From contig JBBHKE010001336.1 of assembly GCA_037447655.1 (NCBI GenBank), forward strand, positions 64,001 through 121,100: a DNA stretch of 57,100 bases. The letters run 5' to 3'. Source of the stretch: Zygnema cylindricum (Eukaryota; Streptophyta; Zygnematophyceae; Zygnematales; Zygnemataceae). The notes beneath the pieces were generated by a model that did not search any database, had not been told where the DNA came from, and saw only the letters and a list, made by a program, of their open reading frames with translations. Position 1 is the first letter of the stretch. Every line of letters begins with the position of its first letter. Below are positions 46,301 to 56,000 of this stretch, one piece after another. The position numbers were made by a program, and so were the translations under genes.

Positions 46301-47143
46301 TGCCTTTCTATTGCTCCTTTAGAAAAAGTAGAATTCAATGGTTAACAACAAAGTCAAAGATGTTTTAGCGCCCAAAAAACGTCTAACACTATTAGCGATG
46401 GGAACAGTGTACTGTCAAAGCGCGACAACAGCACCAATGAGTTAAACTGGACAAAATAAAAAATGGAAATGTTTTGTGTGACCTGACTAAAGTGCCATGA
46501 CACAGGTGGAAAAGGTTAACTCGTGAATGACAAGAGAGGCGAAAGAATTAATGAATGACCATCAAATGAAAATAAGGCTCTAGTGAAGAGCTTCGCTTGT
46601 CAAAAAATATAATGTACCATCTATTCTTGAATGTGTCAATGGGCACAAATTGAAATTGATGCGATCCAATAATAACACCAATTAAAAAAGCCCCCATAAA
46701 AGGGACTGGAAGATGTTGGGACGGAATTTGATTTTAAAAATTTCAAGCATAAGGATTGGTAGCACTCTCATTCTCCAAATTTTTTCCATTTTCACGCAGT
46801 CTTGTCATTGGCCCTTTAACACAAAATGGAAGAAAAAAAATGCAGACCATTTCATGCTCACATTCTTTTGATAGTTTCTGTAAAAACTGCTTTTTTCCCC
46901 TCACTCTCTCTTTCAAATCCGATTTTTTCCAAAAAAGAGAGGGAGGGGGGAAGAGCTGGTCTATCTCTCTCTCTCTCCCCTCCCTCTCTCTCTCTCCCCT
47001 CCCTCTCTCTCTCTTTCTCTCTCTCTCCCTTTCTCTCTCTCTCATTTTCTCTCTCTCTCCCCTCCCTCTCTCTTTCTCTCTCTTCCCTCCCTCTCTCTCT
47101 TTCTCTCTCTTCCTTTCTCTCTCTTCCTTTCTCTCTCGCTCTA

Positions 47144-47174
<31 letters not shown>

Positions 47175-47456
47175 CTCTTTCTCTCTCTCTCTCACACACA
47201 CACACGCACACCAACGTTTTTTCAAATATGCCAACCTGATATGTTTCGGTGCAATACCGTCACCATTTGCAACTCGCGAGAAGGAAGATCCTTCTCCAAC
47301 TTGAAGAATAGCCGCTCTTGCAACCACAGCGGCTGAAATTTGGAAAGCAGAATGGAGAATTTTAGGGTTTGGTTTATATAGGAGCAAATCTGCAAGACCC
47401 TTAGTGACCATGGTGCCTAAAATGTGAGAGGGCACGCCAGCTCCTCCTACTGTCAT
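42805..47456 (-). CDS. Unrecognised glycine-rich membrane protein, 7 exons, duplicated terminal exon
   Basis: Exons on the minus strand: 47456-47236, 45934-45616, 45099-45015, 44437-44351, 43518-43264, 43156-43100 and 42848-42805. All junctions agree in phase; total 1068 nt, 355 residues, stop TAG. I do not recognise the family. Visible parts: an N-terminal segment starting MTVGGAGVPSHILGTMVTKG; an acidic-proline linker (EEDELEDEDGPSPPRP); a basic stretch TARRILERIIVRYVEQR; and a C-terminal glycine-zipper segment VAVIGAVKGFAALIGASIGA, probably membrane-embedded. The motif GAGLGSHFW..TWIG then recurs through duplicated exons. Glycine-zipper repeats of this kind occur in Tim17/22/23-like and other organelle membrane proteins, but I cannot assign one. 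The start could be further upstream, since the frame stays open to 47603. Intron 1 holds a long GA/CT tract. Confidence 0.7.
43945..44300. mobile_element. Degraded CACCGTG-family copies in intron 4 of the membrane-protein gene
   Basis: TTGCTATTAGAGTTAGTGG (about 43958) and ATTAGCGGTGTAGTG (about 44262) are degraded ends. CAATCGGAGACGCCAATAG and GGAGAAAAGATGTTTTAAG match the family interior. Confidence 0.55.
46188..46412. mobile_element. Degraded CACCGTG-family copy in intron 1 of the membrane-protein gene
   Basis: The ends are GGGCAGTGTTCCC...CCATTGCTATTAATGTTAA and CTAACACTATTAGCGATGG. The interior keeps GATCGAAAAGTGAGA and AAAGATGTTTTAG in the order seen in 17108-17331. Confidence 0.55.
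46950..47200. repeat. CT-rich tract in intron 1 of the membrane-protein gene
   Basis: About 250 bp of CTCTCTC with CCCT interruptions, ending in (CA)n close to the exon-1 donor at 47235. Frames through it on both strands are artefacts. Confidence 0.9.
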
Positions 47457-47828
47457 AATGGTACGGTAAAAGACAAAATGCTTGCTTGTTGCAGGTATTT
47501 TGTGCTGTATAATAATGAGATTATCTCGTAGAAGAAAGAAAGAAAGAAGAAAAAAAGTCAATCGCAAAAAAGTTTCACTCCATCGTCTATTTCTTCTGTA
47601 CAACTTGAACCTCTTTGTTTTCTACAGTATTTTCCCTGAATCATTCAGAGCAAGTGAAGAGACATAAGAAAGAAGAAGCCATCAGCTTCTCCTCTAGCCT
47701 GGTACAGCCATGGACGCCTCACTTCACGATATTGATTAAGGTCCTTCGAAACCTCCATGACGTCCTTTCTTTTCTTACTTTCGAAAGTACAGCCATGGAT
47801 TGTTTCAACATCAATCAATATGGAAGGA

Positions 47829-48008
47829 AAACTTCGTACGAAAAACAAAAAATATCGTACTAAACATCGTACAATTCATAAAAAGTACAGGCTGCGGTAA
47901 CGTTATCTACGGTCAGGAAAAATTCGTACGAAAACAAAAATATCGTACTAAAACATCGCACAATTCATAAAAAAGTACAGGCTGCAGTTACGTTATCTAC
48001 GGTCAGGA
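47829..48008. repeat. 90-bp tandem repeat, two copies
   Basis: The unit starting TTCGTACGAAAA and ending CTACGGTCAGGA occurs at about 47829-47918 and 47919-48008 with few differences. It lies in the divergent intergenic region. Confidence 0.85.
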
Positions 48009-48165
48009 TGACACGACCATTTTTGTCTTTTGTCGTTCACTGGTTTTACCGCATCATTACGGTTATGCTTATTTCGTGCGATCTCTGTACAAAATATCCG
48101 CACTTTTAGAACTCGCATGATATTCTTATACCTGTTCGGATTCCGTAGACATTTCTAACAAAAGC

Positions 48166-48237
48166 CACGTGTCATTTTTCCACCTTCGAGCTTTTGAAAA
48201 GTGATGCCACGTGCCGCTTGCCATGGGGCGCCACGTG
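48166..48237. promoter_or_regulatory. Three G-boxes (CACGTG) in a divergent promoter
   Basis: Palindromic CACGTG occurs at 48166-48171, 48208-48213 and 48232-48237, each preceded by GC (GCCACGTG). G-boxes are bound by plant bHLH and bZIP factors. They lie between the minus-strand membrane-protein gene (ATG at 47456) and the plus-strand GFS12-like transcription unit. Three in 72 bp of AT-rich DNA is well above chance, though the shared GCCACGTG context may also reflect local duplication. Confidence 0.65.
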
Positions 48238-48350
48238 TCACTTCCAGGACTTGTGAAAGTAATTCAGCGTGAGCTTTCGCCCGCCATTGTTATTTCACAC
48301 GGACTCTTTGGTCGGTGTAGTTTGTCAGGATCGAAAGTATGGTGCGAGGT

Positions 48351-50095
48351 AAGCTGGATATTCCATTCAAAACCTAAACTTTGTTGGTAAATGCTGAAAA
48401 AAATATTTGAAAAAAAAAATAAAGGGTTAGAGAAAGAAAATATGTTTGAAAATGAGTTTTTGCTTTTAATTCAGCAACAGAATGCTGTGCTTACGGAACC
48501 TGTCCATAACAAGTTATGTAACAATAGCATAATGCAAAATAAGGAAAGGAATTTGAAGCAACAACGTGTCAAATAAAGTCAAATTAAACAGATTTTGTCA
48601 ATTCAAGTCAATATAATAAAAGACAAATTGTGGTCTGAATCTGAAAGGTAAGTTATGTTGCAGCTAAGAAAGCTCAATTTGAATAAAGGGAGCTCAAGTT
48701 ATGGTTAGTTGTGAACCTAGTGAATTGAAAACGAAGAGGAAATGTAAATTTAACAACGGACGTGAAACATAGAAGACGTGACGAATGATGTTTGTTTGAA
48801 ATTTAAAGTTAAGGTGGTTCACACTGTGGAAGGTATACTTATTTTCTGTCTATAGAAAGACTTCAAGGCATTAGAGTCAATTGTGATTCATGCTCATTCC
48901 AGTATAGTTGATCATGGTGTAAATAAGTTGAAAATTTGTAAAGCACATTTGTGCTGCCAAACCAAGTCAAATGCTTATAATCTGTTATGGTGAGTTTCTT
49001 TGGAACGGTTAGTTTAGCAAGAACACTTTTGTGATTAAAATTGGAATATGCTGACATATTCTACTGTAGTTGTAGTTCAAGCGTGCGCATATCATGTAAA
49101 TTGAAACTGAAATGAGCTGCAACAAATTCGACCTTAGAAGCGTAAGTATGTTGAGGTCAATTTTAGTGAAACTAATGAAGAGAATATTCAAGGTAAGCTG
49201 AACTTAACGCCATTAACTACACTTGTATTGAGGTTAAGATTAGCCTTAGATTCCTTAAATGTTTCTGCAAGAGCACAGGTGATACACATGTCCATTGACG
49301 CTGTTTTTCTAATCGCGTTGAATAAACTTAAGTAGAAATATATATATATATATATGAAAGCTTATGTGTGCAATTGGGAACTCTGAGCAGGTCGAACTCG
49401 AGTCATCAGATGGTACAAGAAAGAAAAACAGGTGAGCAACTTCTTGTGCCATAATTGTCTTGTGAAAAAGAGTTGCAGTTGGAGAGGTAGTTTTAGGCAT
49501 GACGGGTGGACTGTAGGCATTTTGCAAACGTAGGCACGACTTTACATGACCATTTTCTCCACATTGTGATATGCATTTAGTGGCTCTAGTCAGGTTGTTT
49601 AAGGTGAATAAATCTGTTTAATAATGTGGAGCTAATTTGCCATAATCAAACCAACACTATTGTCGGCAAACTGTTGTGGTTACACAACGCACGCAAATGA
49701 TAGACATAGTATAATTTTGCCTAATATTGAAACTTATTCATGCACTAATGGTTCATACAAATTGTTCGCCATTGCATATAAGCTTTCTTGGAGCTGGTCT
49801 GGTCCTTGCTCCAGGGAGGAATGTTTAGTAAAGAGATGCTTGGGATGGTGTGTTAAATTACCACTTGTTGCATAATGATATCAGCCACCTGATCAAAACA
49901 AAATAATGGATGAAATTGTGGTTACACAAAGTGTCTTTACTTATACCTGGAGAAAAAAACGTTATTAGTGTTTATAAGACTATTTAACGTATATCTATTA
50001 GTAAGGACTATAGTTTGTACTATTTTGTTTGAGAACGAATTATTTCTCTTCCTTAATCACATGAATCCTTGAATGGGTCTGGGCATTTTTTGCAG
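48351..50095 (+). other. Probable leader intron of the GFS12-like gene
   Basis: A GAG|GTAAGC donor at 48351 and the TTTTTTGCAG acceptor at 50095 could bound a long leader intron. The ATG at 48340, just before the donor, would give a short frame that stops in the next exon, so it is not the start of the main protein. No exon is recognisable inside. Confidence 0.4.
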
Positions 50096-53000
50096 TGTTC
50101 AAGCCTTCGTGGTGCAAGTTGCGGTGAGAGGACTGGAAGGAGTTCCAGAAAGAGAACTGTAAGTTTTAATTTACTATCACTTTTATCTTTACCGTGTTCT
50201 TGGCCAATGATAAAGGTGGGGGTGCATAAAAGGCATTCAAGTTAGAATACAAAATATGTAACACTGTACACATTAAATGTTCTTTCTCCTAAATTTAACA
50301 ATAAACTATGTCGACAAATGTAGGCTGTCCATGTCCCAGTCTTGCTAAAAACTGCAAACATAGTTGCGGGCCCTATTTGTCAGCATATCAAATGGAGCAA
50401 CTAATTTCTATGGTTTTCTTATTTTTCCCCATTCAAATGATTAGCTGGTGTTCTTAATTTCTCTTGATAACAATGTTTCATCACTCCGTTTATGAGTTTT
50501 GTGGGGGAACTCAATTTATGAAAAGCCGATAATGCCGGCAAATTCTATTTGAGTTGTTTTTCACTCTTTAAACTATAGGTTCTTAAACAGTGTACTTTAT
50601 CAGTATCCCTATGGCCTAGTTCTTGCGCCATAGAAAGAACTTAATTATGGGTCTTTTTTTAAGTTTCTTATTTGGGACTTTGTTCAGATCAATATTGCTT
50701 CCTCAACCTGGGACTGAATCCCAGTTGGATACGGATAAGCCTGAAACTAAAGGGAATAACTGGTCCAATGAAAGAAAAAGAGGGAAGAGAGAAAACCGAG
50801 ATACAGTATACATCATGGATGCCCTGGCGCCGGGATTTTCGTTAATGGAGGCTTCTCCTGAAGCTTTTTTGAAAGCTTTGCGAGTTATTACTCAAGATGA
50901 TAACGTGATACTTGGACTCGATACCTGCTCCATGGATGCTCGTTCTGTTACTGATAACTGCAACATGGAGGAGAACGGAAGTTCTGGAGGGAATGTGAAG
51001 ACAGACACCACTTTTCAGACAAAACCTGCAACTTCTTATCGGCAATCGGTTTTAGAGGTCAGTAGGAGCTTACCAGAAATTTCAAGTGACCATTCTATTA
51101 TTGACAATTCTGAAGTAAATGTTCTTGGAACAGAAGAAGGATTCAGTAGGGAAAGGGTGGCTCACAGGGATTCTTTGGGTAACCTTGATAATAATAATTT
51201 GGATGAATGCGGATCGACTCTCAACGAAGAAAGAAATGAGGAGGAATTTGAGGGACAGAGTGATGAAATAGTAGTCTCTTCAGAAAATACAGGTTTGGTT
51301 CCTCCTTAAATTATCGGTGTCATAAGATACATTGTTAATTACTGTTTGTGAGCTTGAGGTGGCAATCATTGGTTATTCCACACTATGTTTTGTACAGTTT
51401 TGTTTGTTTTGTTTTGTGTGTTTTCCACACTTACTTTTTTTTGTACAGTTTTCAAGGATTGGATGCTCTTTCTCTACCTCATGCTCTGTGCTATAGAGGT
51501 TCTCTTAGTTCCCCTTAAAAATCTATAAAATGGAATTAGTTTTGCAAATTTCAGGAAAGATAAGAATTTTCAAATTTTGATTTTCTTAACATAGCACTTG
51601 ACATTTGTATATAGGTTATAAACGCACGATTGCAATGCTAAATTTAATAGACTCTATTCCAGTGACATAAATACACTGAGCTGTAGCCTTTTCTATGTGT
51701 ATTAAATTAATAACGAACTTTATAACTTGTTGTCTATTTTTGGCAGTATGTGTGGGCCAGACTAATGGTGGCAAGGGCAGTACTAGAGGCATTTTGTGCA
51801 ATAGATATAATGTTTTCTTTGATTTCATTCTTGAAAGCTTTTTTGGGGATGGTTTCATTTCATCTATCCGGGGTTGGAAACCTAACTATGGTTACGTTTT
51901 TGGGTTCACAATTATGTCTACAGAGGTTGAGTTTGGAGAGGAAAGCTCAGAATCACCGGAAGAAGACACTTCGAAAGATGAAAGTGGTGAGAGCGAGAGC
52001 ATGAGAGAGAGAGAAAGTGGTTGCAGTTCAGATAGTAGTGGATTGGTAGAAGAGGAGAACCATCATCATCTAAACTTGGCATCACACAAAAAAGGAGAAG
52101 AAGAGTTTTTCTCTCGCTCATGTTCCATGCAAGATGGTTCACACAAAAAAGAAGAAGAAGAGTTTTCTGCTCTCTCATGTTCCATGCAAGATGGTTCTAT
52201 GTTAGAAGATTCATCTTCTCCCCCTCTCTTTGGTTCACGACATCCGAATATAGTGCCTTTAGTGGCTGCAATGGAGGGAATTACTGTTGACTTCCTCATT
52301 TTTCCTGCGGCTCCATTTACTCTTCAATGTGCCTTGAATTTCAGTCCAGACGGATTGGAGGATTGGAAAAATAGGTTTGTGTTATACCAGATTTTGAAAG
52401 GTTTAGAATTTTCTCATTCCAAAAAAGTGACACATGGCGATTTGAGACCTGGCCACGTGTTACTTTTGGAGGATGGTTGGGTTTGGTTAACTGGTTTTAA
52501 AACTGAACGGTCATGCATGGAGCCTACTAGAGATCGGGGGAAATTTTTTGGGAGCGAATTTATGGAAGAGGATAACAGTAGGGGTAACATCAATGAAAGG
52601 AAGCTGGAAGTAGAGAGAGAGACAGTGCTCGATGGTGGGTACTTTTTGGGAGGAAGGGAAGAAGAACTTGCGAAGGAAGATGAATTTTCGAGGGAAGATG
52701 GATTTTTGAGGGAAAATAAATTTTTGAGGGAAGATGAATTTCCAGAGGTGTTTACAAAATGGATGAATTGGGAATTGAGCAATTATGATTATTTGTTATT
52801 TTTAAACCAATTGGCAGGAAGAAGGTGGGGAGATCGGACGTTCCATACAGTTATGCCATGGGTAATTGATATGAGTGTTCTTCCTACAGAGTTGAAAACT
52901 GATTCAGTTCACATGTTTTTAAAAAGCCAGAATGAAAATGTGGAGAGTAAAGTGAAGAACAACGAAACTGACTTTCTGACAAGCTCATATACCAATGTGA

Positions 53001-56000
53001 AACACAAAATGGGCATGGAAAACTTAGTTGTAAAACAGAAAACGGGCATGGAAAACTTTTCAGTTTCATCCGATCTTCTCTCTGAAGGATGGAGAGATTT
53101 ACGCCGTTCTAAATGGCGTATAGCGAAGGGAGATGAACAATTAGATTTTACATTTGCCACATCGGAAAGACCCCATCATGTTTCCGACGAATGTGTTTCA
53201 GATCTTGCCGTTTGTATGTATAAAGCTCGGCGACTTCCTTTATCTATTTTAAAAAGAGTTGTACGGTATGTTTATGAACCCAACGAATATCCAGTCAGTA
53301 TGACAAGACTCTACCAGTGGACTCCAGATGAATGTATTCCCGAGTTTTATACTGACCCAGAAATATTTAAGTCCCAACACGAAGGAATGGCCGATTTGGC
53401 AGTTCCTGATTGGGCCGGCAGCCCGGAAAATTTTGTGCGACTCCATCGAGCTGCTCTTGAAAGCGACCACGTTTCATCAAATCTTCACTTTTGGATTGAT
53501 TTAACTTTTGGTTTTCGACTATCGGGACCTCCGGCACTTGCAGAAAAAAATGTTGCTTTGTGCCCTTCTGATCCGAGAGCCCTTCGTCCAGCAGGAAGGA
53601 GACAGCTTTTTCAAACGCCTCATCCAAAAAGAAAACCACGGTGGATTTCGGAGAAGGACAGTAGAGTTTCGGATGAATTTATGTATGAGGAAGAATCAAT
53701 CAATAGAGGAAGAATCAATACAAATGGGGTTTTTCTGAGAGCGGATTACTTTGGCAATTCGGAGGACAGGTTTTTGGGCCCTCTGAATGACATAGAAAAT
53801 TCATGGGAATTTGTGAATGCAGCTCGAGCTTTATCAGGTTGTTATGGTCTTCCTGAAGAGAACTTAAAAGACGGTAAGAGACATGTGGGAGGAGAGTTAT
53901 TGACCTCTTTTGGGACAGATGATAATGAAATAAATTCGATTTTGGAGGTGGAAATTAAGGTTAGATCTTCTGATTCTATTGGAGGAAAAGTTGATATATT
54001 TGCCTTCGGATGTCTTGCAGCGGAGTTATACTTAAAAAAACCACTATTTGACAGAAATTTGGCAAAAAAACTAAGGAATACTGGAGAATTACCTTCGATT
54101 TTTAGAAAACTTCCACCACATGTACAGCTTTTGGTGGAATCGTCGACTTATCCAGATTTTTCCAAGTGAGTTTTTGCATTCCCTTCCTCTCTACATCTCT
54201 CTCTGCAGTTCGTGTGGATTTTTTTTTGGCAAGACTATTTGCATGATTATTATGCGATTCTCTCTCTCTCTCTCCCGCTCCCCCTCTCCCTCTCCCTCCC
54301 CCCTCTCTCTCTCCCTCCCCCCTCTCTCTCTCCCTCCCCCCCTCGCTCTCCCTCTCTGTCCTCCCCCATTTTCTTACTCCTCTCTCCCTCCTGTTACTCT
54401 TCCTTTGCCATGTGATTTTTACAATCTTGTCCTTTCTTATTATGAAACAGACGTCCTTCAGCGTCTTCTCTCCTCTCCTCCTCCTTCTTCCCTTCTCCAA
54501 TTCACGAAGCATACGAATTCTGCGCTCCTCTCCACGATTTCTTTAGTCCTGAGAAACCTCTCCTTCTCGCCCTCGAAGCTGTGAGAAAAGAACTTAAGAA
54601 AAAGACAAAAATGTCTCTCATAGCTGTGGAGCTTTGTATTCCCACCTGTCTCAAAATCCTTCCCTGGAACAATGATGGAGTAAATTCTCCGTCTGAACGG
54701 AAACTGCAACATAGTTCAACTGGACACAGTTTAACGGAAGGGCACGGAGATAAGTGGAAGGAGAGGGAAGCTGAGGGAGCCGTTGAGCTTTTAGTGTGGC
54801 TGTTGGAAAGATGCAGTAGGGAGGCGATTGTTCAACAAATACTACCTCGACTAACTTTTATACTCAAGGTGAGAAGAGAGGGAGGGGGAGGGGGAGGGGG
54901 GACGGGGGAGGGAGAGGGAGGGGGAGAGGAGTTCTGAGATAGAAAAAAAAAATATCATAACAAAAGAATAAAAAAACAAAAAAAAACAAATAAAACATAA
55001 AATAAAATAAATAAATAAAGAAAAAGAGGGAGAGAGAGAGAGAGCGTTTATGGCAGATTTAAAACATTGGGACTTCTTTGTAAGGCACAAGTGGAAAATG
55101 GATATTTTTTGTATAAATTGGAAAATATTGTATTGGGAAGCACAAGGCCACCATTAGATTACAAGAAGTCGTTTATGTTTTTCAACAGGACAATGATAAG
55201 GTCCTTCAGAAAAGAAAAAGAAAAAAATATATAAGCTACAATGTAGAAATCTCTGGATGATTGCGGGCACGTGGAGGTGGGATGATTTTACAAGCATTTT
55301 TTTGTGAACAACCGTTTTTATCTCTTTCTTCCTGTTTTTGGATTTGTCCAGCTATGAAGCAGTAATTTGTGAATGACTTTTTTTAATTGTGAATATATAT
55401 ACATTTTTTATATATTGATGGACGATTTGTGGAATTGACAGACTCATGAAGCTGGTCCTCATCGAAATATTTTGCTTAAGAGTTCCTTTTTACGACAACT
55501 TCGACTCTCTATTGGACTCGAACATTATATGTCCGAAATTCATTACCTCCTTGTCTCTTCTCTCTCTGGTCCTCCTTTAGACCCTCTTGCGAAGGCCTCT
55601 TCTTCAGCAATCACTGATTCTGCAGAAGAATTGGGAGCTTCGATTTCAGTTCACCAGGTATTAGATGGTACTTAAAACCGTAAAAGTTATAGAAAAGGAA
55701 AAAAGTTGTCCTTTTTTTTTACAAGATGTTTGGGAGCTCCGATTGCAGTTTACTATGAAGTACATGTTTTTGTCTCACCTTCTGGAGAATTAAATTGTTA
55801 GAAGAAGAAAAAGGAGAAATTGACTTCCAGTTGATAATATAATGAGTCGGGATCTCTATTTGCAGTTCCGTTTGCAGTTCACCAGGTTCTATATGTCCTC
55901 TTCTTATCTTAAATTGTATCTTTTGCAATGTAATGTTCACCACTATTGGTGTAATCCACACTATTTATGAACAAATGGGGTTACTGATTTTTTCCCCCTT

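Noticed and set aside
48220-48350. Open frame starting MGRHVSLPGLVK just before the GTAAGC donor
   Set aside because: Its phase does not join in frame to the conserved frame of the following exons, and it overlaps the G-box cluster. More likely promoter or leader.
51746-51923. Extension of GFS12 exon 3 upstream to an earlier acceptor
   Set aside because: In phase, but the added residues are hydrophobic and unlike the acidic linker. The acceptor at 51923 gives a natural join. RNA data could reverse this.
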